From contig OU015503.1 of NCBI GenBank assembly GCA_907164885.2, positions 65,618,568-65,682,567 on the forward strand: a DNA stretch of 64,000 nucleotides, given 5' to 3'. Positions 10,721 to 22,985 of the stretch are shown piece after piece; position 1 is the stretch's first letter; each line of letters begins with the position of its first letter. Source of the stretch: Dolomedes plantarius (lineage: Eukaryota > Arthropoda > Arachnida > Araneae > Dolomedidae). A program made the translations under genes and the position numbers. The notes below the pieces were generated by a model. It was given only the letters and a program-made list of their open reading frames with translations. It had not been told where the DNA came from and did not search any database.

Positions 10721-12185
10721 CTAAACAAAACACAGAAATCCATGAAAATAAAGCTAGTAAAAAAGCTTAAAGCATGCATATTATTTTCATGAAGACTTGA
10801 ACAAACTTTGGATTTAATAACATTACTAATTTGAGGTAACTTAAACTATGCTAGCAATATTTTTTTTAGTGTATTGATAATTTCAGTTTTTTTTACATAA
10901 AATTTTCCAAAGGAAGTAATGATTTTTGTCTCAAAATTCAGAGGCTATAAACAGAGATATACAGATGGATAAAAATCATCATTTATAATTGACACATATA
11001 TCAACATGTATATGTGCTGGACACATATACATGTATTAAACACATGCTTATAAAAAAAATCCACAAATGTTTTCCAAAAATTACATAAAAAAGCCAATGT
11101 TTCGTCGTATATTTCATAGAACTATTTAACTGTTAAGTGTGTGGGTCTACATAAGTGTTAAATAATCTTATGATATCAGTGGCACCAACAAAAATTTTGT
11201 TTGGAATATATCTAGAAAAGGAACTTGTAAAACCAGGAATTTTTTCACACATATAATTATTTTTTAGATGGAAAATATTCTTTATAATTTCTATATGTTT
11301 TAATATATGTAACATATATAAACATTTCTTGTAATCCCTATAAGAATAATTATCTACCATTTTTGAACATATTATGGTTTCACAGATTATAAACAGTATT
11401 GTATTGAAGTAAAGAGGATGATAATGTTTTATAAAATATTTTATCTATAAATGTCTGAGTAAATAATAAAATCATAGTAAACCCAGAATCAATGTCTTAC
11501 TTGGGGCAAATGCTCAATGCAACTGCTTTTAAATGAACCAACAAATTCATAAGCACTGAGAAGTAGTTATGACAGTTGTAATACTCAATAACCATTATAA
11601 GTATTTCTTATTTCATCATCAATGGAAGGGGAAGATTAGAATTTATTAACAGTATTTTCTGCTACTTCTATCTTTTTATATCATTTGCACAATCAATTTT
11701 GGTATTTCAGTTCAGCTGTAAAGCAAGAAATGCTACTTAAATGATATCCTAAGATCAGCTTAGAGCACTAAAAGTTTGTCTGAATAGCATATTTAAGAAT
11801 GTTATTGAAGACATGGTTAAAAATTAAAAAATGACTTATCTACAGACATCTTATTACACATGCACAAATTTGGAAGCACTGGGAAGCTTCTGATAATGAA
11901 CTTCGTATACAATACAATTACAGAAAGATACAGTAAGCTTCATAATGAAGTTATGATGAAAGCAGCATCTAGAAAAGATAATAAGAACTGTCCCCTTAAA
12001 TATGAGGGAAAACTTTCCATTACTTTTGTTTTTATCTTAATTTTATTATTTATAATAATCTCTTCAATGAATTGTAAAATAATTGCATTTATAAATCATT
12101 GCAATCATAAAATAACTGTATTATTTTGGTCTGCATTTGATGTCTATAAGTCATTAGTTAATTTCAATTTATTTTAGATTATAGC
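10721..12185. other. Intron 2, part without recognised gene
   Basis: A/T-rich intron. Open frames here (for example 11860-12177) are A/T-rich chance frames without recognisable domains. Confidence 0.55.
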
Positions 12186-12400
12186 TTAGCTGCCCACATG
12201 GTATAGTTGTTAGAGTCTTGAGCCTTCTATGAGTAGAAGGGTTCAAAACCCGAGTAAGACTTGGACATTCCCGTGTTGTTCCCTTTGAGGAAGCAATGTT
12301 GGCTCACCTAAATAGTGCTCCCATAACAAAGCAGCTAACAAGATTTTGCAGTATATTGTGGAAATGTCTCATGACAAGCCTCTGCATTAGAAAAAAAAAG
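12186..12400 (+). mobile_element. tRNA-derived SINE, family 2
   Basis: The head has an A-box-like TGGTATAGTTGTTAGAG and a B box GGGTTCAAAACCC at tRNA-like spacing, so it derives from a tRNA gene and carries an internal Pol III promoter. The body continues with GCAATGTTGGCTCACCTAAA, which is also found in the SINE at about 36366-36385. Ends in an A-rich run near 12391-12400. It lies in intron 2, antisense to the host gene. Confidence 0.7.
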
Positions 12401-12507
12401 TTTATAGCTTCATTTGTATCTTTCTTTCTAATAACTTTCTCCAGAACCCTTAACTCCATTAAATCTATAATATGTAAATAAATAAATATATATACTATTA
12501 TACATAC

Positions 12508-12651
12508 TGGAGAAAATATATTAAGATATAGACAATCTTCTGAAGTAGTGTTTATTCCCTGTCCTTTTGAAAAGTATTTTTCATGCTGAGGACATGCTGG
12601 TTTATAACGAGAGGCATCAATGTCTCCAAATCTTTGTTTTTCTACTGGCTC
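12508..12651 (-). CDS. Esterase-like adhesion protein, exon 2
   Basis: 144-nt exon (48 codons, phase 0 at both ends) with acceptor TTTATAG at 12658-12652 and donor CCA then GTATGT. It encodes RYKPACPQHEKYF and NTTSEDCLYLNIFSP. The CPQ and SEDCLYLN blocks are hallmarks of the type-B carboxylesterase/cholinesterase fold, and their two cysteines correspond to the first conserved disulfide. INTTSE contains a potential N-glycosylation site. The exon has no ATG and was found by its esterase signature and splice sites. Confidence 0.87.
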
Positions 12652-14655
12652 CTATAAAGAAAAGTAAAATATATACTATAAAAAATGTTTATTATGTCAA
12701 GGAAGGAAAATATAAAACTTTTTTCAGTTTCTTAAGATATATCAGTTACTAATATTTTTATACCTTTATATATTCATCATTAATACACCAAAGAAAGTTA
12801 ATTACAGTAATAAATATTTCAGACAAATGTGCAATAAAACTTCTTTCATACTTACACATTATTCCAAATATTAGGAGAGAAATTAAAATTACCAATATCA
12901 TAAAAATGAAACAATTAATCATAAATATTATATGAACAATGCAGAGAAAATATGGAGCTTAGAGACAATTAAATGCAATTACAATGGAAATTTGATTATC
13001 AGAACTAATTAAGACTACGGGGGATTTTGGATACACAAATTTCTGTTAAAATTGCATATCTTTTAGGACTGTAAAAGCCAAAATCAAATTTTATGCATTT
13101 TATTCAGCATAACAAAAATACATAGAAATAATTAATCATTATCAGACTAAATTTATAATTTAATTCCATGCTGGAAAGTTCATCTGACAAGTTGATATAA
13201 CTTATTGAAGTTTCAATCTGTAAGAACATGAGCATAATAAATCAGTTCTTCACTATGCAAGAGATATCATCCAGAGATAATCAGCCGGCCATTATGATTT
13301 TTCTGACACCATTACCATCATCATAAATTTCACATTCGAAGAGTCTCAGGAATAAATTTAGTAGATCAATGAGGTGTCCTGAGTTTCATCTGCATGCAAG
13401 TAATGATATTTGAAATATTTGGAATTCAAAACATCCTATATCTTAAAAGAAAGTGAAAGATTATTTGGTTGTTGAAGAGATCTTGTTGATATGCAGTTCC
13501 ACATAACAGAGAAAGAGTGTTTATTTTAATTCACTAATATATAAATCCATATATTTAAAATGTAACTTTTACTTTTTTAACAAAAAATCATGTACAGAGA
13601 ATGGTTATGAAATATATCTATAGCTCAAATAAACTAACTAATAAGTATATTCTAGAGATATATTTATAGATAAATAATATATATTTACATATTACTTTAT
13701 GAAGAATTCATAAAATTTAAGATAATTTTATGTTAAATCACATCAGATTTTATAATTAGAGGGACATGAGAGTGAACTCTGCAAAATGAAACCTCTAAAT
13801 ATAAGAGAGATGATAAAGAAATATTGAGGAACTCTGAATAACTAAAAATATTCATTGCAAAACAAATAATGTAAAAGATTTTTTCAATGCCTAAATCAGC
13901 AAAAATTTGACTTTGGATTAGTAATGAAAGAATGTAATATTTTTCACTAACTAATTGTGTTAAATATTAATACATTTAAGGGCAGCTCTCATTTGTGAAA
14001 ATAAAAACTATCTTTTAGATTTCAGGTATATTCTAGAATAATATAGTTCATTGAATAGTGCTTTTATTTCTTAAATAAATAATACAAATAAACTCTTGAC
14101 AGTTTGTTCCTCTTTATTCATAAAAGATAATTCACTGCAAAGTACATTCAGACATTTACAATGCCAATGAAATAGAATTAGAAAATAAGCAGTAATAGTA
14201 AAGTTTAAGAGAAAAGTAAAATATTTGGAGCATTTTACCAGAATAAATAATCAGTTTTTAAGATTATAAAAGGAAACAAAAATAAAAATAATTATATTAA
14301 ATCTAATATTAAAGTGTTTTTAGGGATTTAACTTTATAGAGTAATCTTCATATTAAAAATCCTAATACAATTATTCAAGGGCATTTTATGACTGAATTAC
14401 TCTCAATCAACATGTGTTATGCTGAATTTCACATGTATACAGATTAAAAAGAATTATACGGCCTTCCCTTATAATGAGTAAACTTAAATTCAGAAGCTCA
14501 TACAACCATTATATGAATACAATGATGAAAAATATTCCATTTACTCTCAGAATATATATGGATTTCAAAATTAGTCGTTATGTTACGCAGTTCATGAATT
14601 TTATGCATCGCATGTATATAAGTGTGCGATACTAAAGAAACGCGTAAATCTTTAC
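12652..14655. other. Intron 1 of esterase-like gene
   Basis: About 2.0 kb of A/T-rich sequence between exons 1 and 2. I recognised no transposon ends or coding segments. Confidence 0.6.
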
Positions 14656-15072
14656 CTTAAACTGTAGATTTTCTTCATTTCGTCTTCTAAGGGGAGGCTC
14701 CGCATAAGGTATACCTAGAAACACTCGAACGGTATGAATATACCTTCCTATCTGTCCCGGTCGTTGTCGTAAAGGGACGCCAGGTCTGTCGCATAAATAT
14801 ACTTCACGGCCTCGCACAATTCCAAGTCGTGTATCTTTCACAACAGGTTTTGAATCATAAAGTATGCCACCACATCTTTGATCGTGGGCAGCATGATCAA
14901 ATTCTGTATAGCTATAACGTAAGTTCTGAGTAGTATAAAATTTATAATCTGGATCCGCGAAATATCTAGAGTTTTGGTCACCAAAATTGCTTTCTTCTGC
15001 GAAAGCTAAAGCAAGTAAAAGTCTGAAAGCTATGAGGGTACAACATGATTGTATTATATGTAATAATTTCAT
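14656..15072 (-). CDS. Esterase-like adhesion protein, exon 1 with signal peptide
   Basis: First coding exon (139 codons, phase 0 donor AAG then GTAAAG at 14655). The ATG at 15072-15070 opens a secretory signal peptide: a hydrophobic stretch ending LLLALAFA, cleavage likely near residue 25. A Tyr/Asp-rich N-terminal extension follows, then DTRLGIVRGREVYLCDRPG and VFLGIPYAEPPL, the opening strands of the esterase fold. The product should be a secreted or type I membrane protein. Neuroligins act at synapses and gliotactin at tricellular junctions. The long extension and YLCDRPG make gliotactin (Gli) my first choice and neuroligin second. No gene symbol is assigned because the C-terminus is outside the window. 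Confidence 0.87.
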
Positions 15073-15632
15073 TTCTAAACATGCTTAAAAATCTGAAAAA
15101 TTGAAACTTCTCCACTTAAATGGACACACCTGTAACGCATTTCATTTTCAAAGTTTACAAATCGCTTCAGTAAACACAAGGTCATGTTGCCAATAAATAA
15201 TATTAAATTTATAAGTCTAGTAAACTTAGGATCCATGGTGCGTAAATGTTATGATCAAGAACCAACCGACATGCACATTTAATTAAAGTAAACTGGATAT
15301 AAGATCAATTTCTTTAAGTTCTAAAATCTTAAAAGCCAAAATATTGTTTATTATGGACACCAAATGCAACAAATTTTCTTGTGTGTAAGTATCAAACAGT
15401 TCCAAAAACTCATGTTAGATACGAGGAAAATGGCTTGTTTCATATCAGATGATACCGGATATCGATAGCCCCTTTTCTGTCCCTCTTAAAAGTGATAACT
15501 TTCTGTCGTAAGTACAACATATAATTTTAATATTATTAACATTGTCGTAAGCTTGGGGGGAAAAGATAGCAAAGGATCAGAAGAAAATAAACTATACGAA
15601 ATCCCAAATTCACATCTGTAGCAACAGCAGAG
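15073..15632. promoter_or_regulatory. Candidate bidirectional promoter region
   Basis: The 560 bp between the minus-strand ATG of the esterase-like gene and a plus-strand ATG with a good start context at 15633. It should hold the 5' leader and promoter of the esterase-like gene. No TATA box or initiator could be assigned confidently. Divergent promoter use is inference. Confidence 0.4.
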
Positions 15633-15734
15633 ATGTCCCTCAGAAATTATAACTATGCTGCTGATATTGATAACCCCTTTGGTCAAGTCAGTATAAAGTT
15701 GTCAGAGTTCCAAGGTCGAAGGACTTTACCTCCA
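15633..15734 (+). CDS. Candidate first exon of a divergent gene
   Basis: The ATG at 15633 is in a favourable context (CAGAG before, TCC after) and opens 34 codons (MSLRNYNYAADIDNPFGQ at the start, ending RRTLPP). The frame meets a splice donor GTAAGC at 15735 in phase 0. The composition is more protein-like than neighbouring frames. I do not recognise the product and found no following exon; the sequence to the right is filled with transposons. Alternatives are a chance open frame (it stays open to 15848 without splicing) or a remnant of an unrecognised repeat. Confidence 0.4.
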
Positions 15735-16011
15735 GTAAGCAAGTACGTAATTGTTGTCAAGATACATATGCTCAGTAAAGTAAATAAATTTAAAATTAGG
15801 CCATCAGATAAAAATCAATATACAAACAATTACCGACTGGGCTATTAAGCTACAGTCAGAGAAGAAGAAAGGAGGAAATTATTCTTACTGAGATGATTGA
15901 AGAGTTCTCGGGGAAGGTAAAAAACAAATGGGAAGAGTTTTAAAATAAAATTAAGTTACCAAGATAGAAGAGATAACGTTAGCTCTTAATGAGACACGCC
16001 CGAGGACGTTA

Positions 16012-16387
16012 AGGGCCTGTTCACTTTGGGCCTGTTCACATAGGAGTCTGTTGCGTTGCGTTAAGGAGAAGATGACGTTGAGACGAAAATAAACCAATCA
16101 TAGGACTCGAAACGATTAGCAATGAAATTTTTAACGCCTATGATTGGTTTATTTTCGTTCCAACGTCATCTTTTCTTTAATGCTACGCAACGGACTCCTA
16201 TGTGAACAGGCCCATAGGAGTCCGTTGCGTTGCGTTAAGGAAAAGATGACGTTGGGACGAAAATAAACCAATCATAGGCGTTAAAAATTCCATTGCTAAT
16301 CGTTTGGAGGCATATGATTGGTTTATTTTCGTCTCAACGTCATATTTTCCTTAACGAAACGCAACGGACTCCTATGTGAACAGGCCC
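16012..16387. mobile_element. Dimeric Harbinger-type palindromic MITE
   Basis: Two near-palindromic units of about 180-190 bp, both ending in CATAGGAGTC...GACTCCTATG and sharing one internal terminus near 16195-16222. The outer ends AGGGCCTGTTCAC and GTGAACAGGCCC are flanked by TTA (16009-16011, 16388-16390), the PIF/Harbinger target duplication. The left end also carries a partial extra copy of the terminal 15 bp. No coding content. Confidence 0.8.
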
Positions 16388-16520
16388 TTACAGTTCGCGG
16401 GTAGGAAGAAGTCATAGTATGGGAACTCCACAATTATCTCTTTGTGAATATTAGGAATTTGTTCATAAAAACGTTTAGATAATTTATATGTGTTTTAACC
16501 CCTTTAGACAAAGAACCTTA

Positions 16521-16680
16521 GGCCTTGTTCACCTAGGTTCTGGAGCATCAGCGTTACTCGCAACGAAATATTTTTAACTAATCATAGATCTCCAAACGAT
16601 TAGCTACGAATATGTTGGGGATGAGAATGGTTAAAGATATCTCAATGCGAGTAACGCTGACGCGACGCCCCGCTCCGGAA
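16521..16680. mobile_element. Diverged Harbinger-type MITE
   Basis: Starts GGCCTTGTTCACC after TTA (16518-16520). It contains inverted arms CAGCGTTACTCGCA and TGCGAGTAACGCTG around a centre shared with the copies at 26984 and 35316 (CCAAACGATTAGC). The right terminus is degraded. Confidence 0.65.
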
Positions 16681-16942
16681 ATAATGTTGTTGTTGCTAAT
16701 AACCCCTGCAGTGGCGCACCCAGAAATATGCATTATGAATATTGATTTTGCATTATAAATATTTTTATCCGTTCATCTCGCCCCCCCCCCCCCCCAGCAC
16801 CCACTCTAGCGGTTACGTCACCCCGGACAAAAAGACAAATTGCCGCCCCTTAAGAATATATATATTTCTTAAATAAAGGTACATATTTTTTATTTTCAAT
16901 AAAAATCAAATCATCTTATTTAAATTTTAATAAAAGCATATA

Positions 16943-17909
16943 CAGTAACCACCGCTTATAGTGATCAGTGGTTATAAGAATCAACCGTTTATAAGAATCA
17001 ATATCGCAAAAACAAAAACAAATGTATTATTTCCATGTTAAAGTTTTCTCTTTAAATAATCAATCCACCGGTTTTAAGAATCGGCTTACACTCTTTGCTT
17101 TCCTTTCATTTTTCCAAAAAAGCCACTTAAACCCTCAAAAAGCACGAAGTTCTTTCTTTATTTTTTTTGTTGTTAAAGAAAGACTGATAAGATGGGATGG
17201 AATACAGTCGTAAAATGCATCCCTTTCTTTGTTAGACATAACATAATAGTTTCCCCTTAAATGCTTTAGCACAACACTGTCCTATTAGCTTGACCCGGGG
17301 GCATCTTTGCCGTCCGGGTCCGATTCGACTTTTCTCCACTGACAAACAAAGACTTTTATTCTACTTTTATCTACCTCCCACATCCTGGTTGCGGCTTCCT
17401 GGACCCTGAAACATATAAATCTTATGCGAAGTGTCCACTATCACTTAAGCAAACGTGACATTAGTAGATTCAGCACGTTATCAAACCATGAAACGTAAGC
17501 TAGAAGGTGAATCTTTGTCTGAGACTATTAGTATTGAAAGAGGTATAAACAGCCTCCTGAAAACTTCATTACGTCAAACTACGATAGAAAATTTTTTCTT
17601 GCTCCCTTGCTGTAGTTGAAATGTTAAAACTGTTAAGCAGGTATGTTATTTTTTCTTCTCTTACTATAATCATGTGTATCTACTTATAGGTCTAGAAATT
17701 AAGTTGTATTTTTAAAATTATAAAAAATAATTTTAATAAAAGATAATTAACGTAAATTAAAGAGTATTTTATGGTAAATTATCTAATATATGTATATATA
17801 AGTGTGTGTGTGCCTGTCCAAAAACCTAAATTTCGGCTATAAGAATCAACCGCTTATAAGAATCAAAAGCAGTGATAACAAACGTGATTCTTATAAGCGG
17901 AAATCACTG
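16943..17909 (+). mobile_element. Tigger/pogo-like element D
   Basis: Ends CAGTAACCACCGCTTATAG and ATAAGCGGAAATCACTG are inverted repeats, flanked by TA on both sides. Repeated subterminal TTATAAGAATCAACCG blocks occur inside both ends. The plus strand near 17488-17610 encodes a transposase C-terminal tail (SLRQTTIENFF), the usual end of pogo/Tigger proteins. Inserted into the hAT element 16709-18914, hence younger than it. Confidence 0.8.
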
Positions 17910-18113
17910 TATTTAGAAAGAAACATGTAACATAACATAACATTGATAATCAAGCAGTACAAAACAGTAGAAATTAAGAAATATTTGTACCTAGCCACAA
18001 ATTGTTAACCATATAATTTTTTATATTTTTAAATGCTATTAAAAATGTGTATTATTGCAAAAACAATCAAAATGCCATTATTTTGAAAATAAAACAAGGT
18101 AACATCAACTACG

Positions 18114-18554
18114 TTAAAATCCCCAAAAAACTTTTTTTCTAACTTTCTGTTCTGCAAACTTTTTTATTACATCTTTTAAATTTACTTGATGAGCACTTTC
18201 ATGCTGAATTGCCAAAATGGCCAAACCATAAAGACGATTTTGTGTAGCAGTCGAACGTAAAAAGTTCTTAATTAATTTTAACTTAGAGAAGCTCCTTTCA
18301 CCACTTGCTACAGTTATTGGTATTGTTAGCAATATACTTAAAGCAATAGTAAGGTTTGGGGCAAAATTTAACTTTGTAGTTAAGCTCAGTACATTGCTTA
18401 GGCCTTGTTTATTGCCCAAAAGCTCAGATACTGCTAAAATTTCCTCTGCTAATTCTACCCCATTTATGTCAATAGAATTATGCAACAGAATACATGCAAG
18501 AATAAGGCTATTGTGTAATGAAACAGCTCTTTTATAATTAGAGGTAATAAGCAA
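18114..18554 (-). pseudogene. hAT transposase C-terminal fragment
   Basis: 146 codons ending in the hAT C-terminal dimerisation domain: PITVASGERSFSKLKLIK matches the family's hallmark S-x-E-R-x-F-S block. The N-terminal zinc finger and RNase H-like catalytic core are absent from this internally deleted element. It encodes the 3' end of a ZMYM/TTF-finger type hAT protein and is not functional. Confidence 0.85.
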
Positions 18555-19956
18555 GTTTATACATGTTCAGACACAAGTAAAAGCAGCGCTCTGCTCGCGT
18601 GCTAATGCTTTTCTGTTCAGAGAAGTATATGCATGTTCAAACAAGTTCAAGCAGCGTCCTTTACAAATTCTGCGTAAATTTTTCAATAATAGTGTAAATA
18701 TTTTTAGCTTTTAGACATAAACAATATAAATACGCTACACACTGTAAATTTTTAGCGAACAAAAAAATCGTTATGTGAAATTTTCTATTAATTGAGTATT
18801 TAACACATCAATATTTTTCTCCCACTTACAGCCAAAATGGCCCCCCTAAATTTTGGCGCCCCGGGATGCCCGCCCTCCCCCCCCCCCCGAAGAAAAATCC
18901 TGGGTGCGCCACTGACCCCCTGGTTGGAGGTTCCATTCACTAGGTCCTAATATATTTTCCCCGTTTAAAACTCCTCCATGCCTCCATTGAGTAATTTATC
19001 ATAATTTTTGGGAGAATTTGATAAATCACACTATTCAAATAACCTCTGGATGACTCTTTGCTTTTATCATAGACTATACAGTGGCGTAACTAAGGGGTGC
19101 GGTCCGCATCGGGCGGCACATATTTTGGGGCGGCATATTTTTATTTAGTATTAGTTGTAAAAAACCACTTATTCAATTCATAAGTTTACTATTCGATTTC
19201 TACGAATTATGAATTACTATATGATTTCGAATATTTTTCCTCGTCGTCAAGTCAATGTAGGGTTGAAAATATTATCTCTAAAAATTTTGCTCGGATACAG
19301 ACATCAATGGTGCCGACATCGATTAGAAGTTCTATGCACTACTCCGTGCTCGATGTTTATTGAATGCTTAGTGCCGCCGTTACCATGGAGTTGACGCGGC
19401 TAAGTCACACGCACGAGGTTACGTCTCTGCCTTCACTTCGTCCCTCAGGAACCAACCCTCGCTGCATGCGCGAATAGTATTTTGTTCTTTGTTCTGTTGG
19501 TGCTTGGAATGCACGCAGGCTCAGTGGCGTAGCTAGAACTTTTGCCGCCCGGGGCGGTCTCCAATTTGCCGCCCTTTCTAAGTCAATCAATTGGTGGTTT
19601 TTATAAATTAACAAACATAAATAAATAATTGTCATTGAGACAAACTATAGATGGGGAACTTTTTTACCATTGGATGTCATACTTAAATTAGGCAGTAATA
19701 AAGGAGGCCACTTAAGTTGATATACCTATAAATGCAACTTTTATAAAGACCACAAGAAACTTACAGAGGTCGCAGTTTCCCCACCTATGAGACAAAACAT
19801 ATACCTAACTTGTAAAAAAAATTTCATAAAATATGTTTTATTTTATATTTTTATATTTATAAATAAAAGTAAATAATTTCATTTCTTTTGGATAAACAAA
19901 CAAATTGTACACATATGTGTATGTAAACAAAACGTATTTATATATTTACTCTTCTA

Positions 19957-21371
19957 AAAAACGCCTATACATCCTTAAACGCCTGGCTGGTTGTCACTGG
20001 GGTTGCGCCCGCACTACATTGGAAAACACCTATAAAACATTTATTTTACCTGTTATCACTTATTGTTGTGAGGTTCTTATATCTGCCCCAGAGAACCTGA
20101 TCGATAAACTGGAATTAATACAAAACCAGGCCCTCAGGCTGATCGTTGGTGCAGTGAAGACTTCTCCCATCGACTCACTGCTACTCTTGACTAATACTAG
20201 ACCCATTAAATCAATTATGGAAGAGAGGGCTCTTATACTTTATGAAAAGTTAATCAGACTAAATGTACCGTTTTGGAACTGTTATGAAAATGTACCAAGA
20301 TAGCTAATATAAAGAACCAAAGTGGTTTTTTTACAGAGAGTCCTAGAATTAAGAGCAGAGCTGGAACTTGATGATGGAAGGGTTTCTTGAGATCCCTTAA
20401 CCCTGTGACCTATGTTTAAATAACTACCAGGCTGGACCTTGCCCAACCATTCCTTAAGAGCCAATTGCCTCAAAGCAGCTTAAAGATCCTTTCACTTGAG
20501 ACCATCCATAGCCTCTACCCTGAGCCTGAATGGTTACATATTTACACCGATGGTTCTTTGACTGAACTCTCACCATTCGTCGGATTCTTCTATCTTTTCC
20601 TTTTATGTGCCTGTTGGACCGCCTTTGACGGGGAAGTTTTGGCTATATATGTGGCACTGGAGCAACTTGTCCCCAGACACCTTTATAATAAGGTGGTTAT
20701 CCTATCTGACCCCAAGGCTGCCATTCAGGCTATCGGAGCTAGGGAAATACCCATCTCTAAAAATATCCTAGATTGTCGGGTTCTTCTGGATAAGTTGAAG
20801 GCAGAGGGACGACAAATAACACTCCAATGGATTCCAGGACACTGTGATATTTATGGCAACGAACAGGCAGATATATTGGCTAAGAAGGGCACTCAAATAT
20901 TACAACAGCCAAATACTTTTAACTCTTTCCATTCCATAAAACTTTATATCAAAAATCTAATGAGACAAAACTGGAAAGCATTGCTCACTTCTCGCATTTC
21001 TTCAAGAAGTTGGAGGAATAGCTTGGGTCAAAATATTTCAGATAAGCCCCGTGAAAAGGCTGTTGCGGAATTCAGACTTACGGTAGGCCATGACTGCCTG
21101 GCGAACCACCTTCACCGAATTGGCATTTTTGCGAGTCCTAATTGCCCACTTTGTGGGAAAGATGAAATCATGGACAGGAACCATTTGTTGGGAAGCTCGG
21201 CTCTGCGTGGAGACTCCGAGGTAAAGCGATATTGGAGCGCACGACATCTGCTGATGGGACATTGACTTTTTTCTCTTACTGTTCCTTTTTTTATATTTCA
21301 TGTTCCTTGTTAATCTTGTTAACTTGTAAGAGTTTGTCATTTTCCTTTGCCATTGGAAATAAAAAAAGTAA
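19957..21371 (+). mobile_element. 5'-truncated LINE with RNase H domain
   Basis: Non-LTR retrotransposon fragment inserted in the inner hAT. Near-identical 15-bp repeats (ATATTTACTCTTCTA at 19942-19956 and ATATTTAATCTTCTA at 21372-21386) flank it, and it ends AATAAAAAAA. The first open segment (to 20303) is the end of a reverse transcriptase. The second (20465-21265) is an RNase H domain with IYTDGS (Asp), DGEVLAIYVAL (Glu), LSDPKAAI (Asp) and WIPGHCDIYGNEQAD (His, Asp), then a C-terminal zinc knuckle CPLCGKDEIMDRNH. A stop or frame break near 20303-20465 separates them. Jockey/I-like group; exact clade not determined. Confidence 0.82.
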
Positions 21372-21386
21372 ATATTTAATCTTCTA

Positions 21387-21790
21387 ACTTTCATAGTAGA
21401 AAAATCGTGTATAATGCTCTCAAAATTTATATTATTTGTAATTTCTTGTTCTATAGACAATACTGCAAGATTTTGTAGTCTTAAATCTCTCATTGTGGAA
21501 CGAAGATAATTTTTTATCAACTTCAATTTGGAGAAGCTCCTTTCGCAACTAGCGACACTGATAGCAATTGTTAAAAATATTCTTAGCAAAATTACAATGT
21601 TGGGTACAGAATTTTACAATCTATACTGTTGAATAAAGTTTAGTAGATCAAGAGGGCCTTCCTTCCCGTCTTTCCAACGTTTTGCGTCTTCTTGTAGTGC
21701 AGGTACAGTCATAAAAAACTGGATCCTTTTTCTTTCAATATAGAACTGTTCTTTATCAATGTCCATATATAATAAGTCTATATCAATAAT
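21387..21790 (-). pseudogene. hAT transposase fragment in inner element
   Basis: Minus-strand remnant with SVASCERSFSKLKLIKNYLR and LAVLSIEQEITNNINF, almost the same as the end of the outer element's transposase (26060-26275). The upstream catalytic part is deleted. Confidence 0.85.
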
Positions 21791-22985
21791 ATGTCTTTAT
21801 CAATGATAATATTTTCAACCCTACATTGACTTGACGATAAGGAAAAATATTCGAAATCATATAGTAATTCATAATTTGTAGAAATCGAATAGTAAACTTA
21901 TGAATTGAACAAGTGGTTTTTTACAACTAATACTAAAAAAAAATATGCCGCCCCAAAATATGTGCCGCCCGGTGCGGACCGCACCCACCGCACCCCCCTA
22001 GCTACGCCACTGCGCAGGCTCCGCGATATACGGTATATTTTCATAAGTTAAGCGGTCGATTGTACGCACTCTTTACTGCAAATATTGTGCAACTTGCAAG
22101 TAGTAATTTATATTAATTATATTATTGTTTCAGTTTTCAGAAAATTGTTCTGAGGTAAGTTATTGAAAAAAAAATTTCATTATAAATTTAACACTATATA
22201 CCTCTAATAAACCTATAAAAATGGTATGATGATTTTTAAGAATGTTTAAAAGCACTACTATAGGCACTTACTATATGCGTATTATAAGTTGTGTTTTACT
22301 GCAAATAAGTTACATGTATCCGATGAATCTCACGAGCGCCAAATATAAACTTTTTTATATCCGGTTTTACTAGTGTGAGGGATAACATAAGATCACTCTG
22401 TCCATTATGTTAGGGCGATTCTGCCTTTGCCTGGGCAAATAACTCATCCGACTGAAATCGAAATTAGATTTCAAAATATTTGCAATATGGCCCCAAAATT
22501 TACAGGAATCATCTGAGATTCGAGGTTTACTGAGATTAGTCCTTTTAAAACTAATTTCTCGTTAATAAAAGTGAAGAAGAGAAGAAATATTTCGTTGGAA
22601 AACGCATTTCAGCACTGCTATTTCATTTGTCAAAATACCTGGAGTATACATGCATTCAAAATTTTTGTTGAAAAAACTCCGCGTACTTCGGAGCAGTTTG
22701 CACAGTTGAATCCATTTCAATTACATCTACTGAATGATAAATGTAAGCAGAATGTAACAAGTTGTTTAGGAAAGAAATCAACTTTCAAATATTAAAACTA
22801 GTATTGCTTATGACAGATTAAAGTACTTCTGGTTTCACTATTCTGCGTTTAAACGGAAGCGTAATGTTATAAATAATATTTGTAGACAAAGCAGTGTTCA
22901 ATAATATGAATAATTAGTTAAACTTTACCTGAATTAACCGAAAAGGATTGAAAAAGCGGCAAAGTACAAAAACATATGAGCAAAT

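Larger units (their letters stand above)
16709..18914 (-). mobile_element. hAT element with nested Tigger-like insertion
   Basis: Inverted termini CAGTGGCGCACCCAG (16709) and CTGGGTGCGCCACTG (to 18914) are perfect 15-bp repeats. The flanking 8-mers AACCCCTG and ACCCCCTG match at 7 of 8 positions, as expected for a hAT target-site duplication. A C15 run lies near the left end and a C-rich stretch near the right. The only transposase left is the C-terminal domain (18114-18554). A Tigger-like element (16943-17909) is inserted inside. Confidence 0.87.
19522..22012 (-). mobile_element. Inner hAT, same family as its host element
   Basis: Termini CAGTGGCGTAGCTAGAAC (19522) and CCTAGCTACGCCACTG (to 22012), flanked by perfect 8-bp duplications CGCAGGCT (19514-19521, 22013-22020). 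It is oriented opposite to the outer hAT. It is internally deleted: its 5' end joins directly to the last part of the transposase near 21790. It also carries a LINE insertion at 19957-21371. Confidence 0.9.

Noticed and set aside
11860..12177. 105-codon plus-strand frame in intron 2
   Set aside because: A/T-driven composition, no domain, antisense within an intron.
12186..12260. tRNA gene at the head of the SINE
   Set aside because: A and B boxes are present, but the cloverleaf does not close and the sequence continues into a SINE body found elsewhere.
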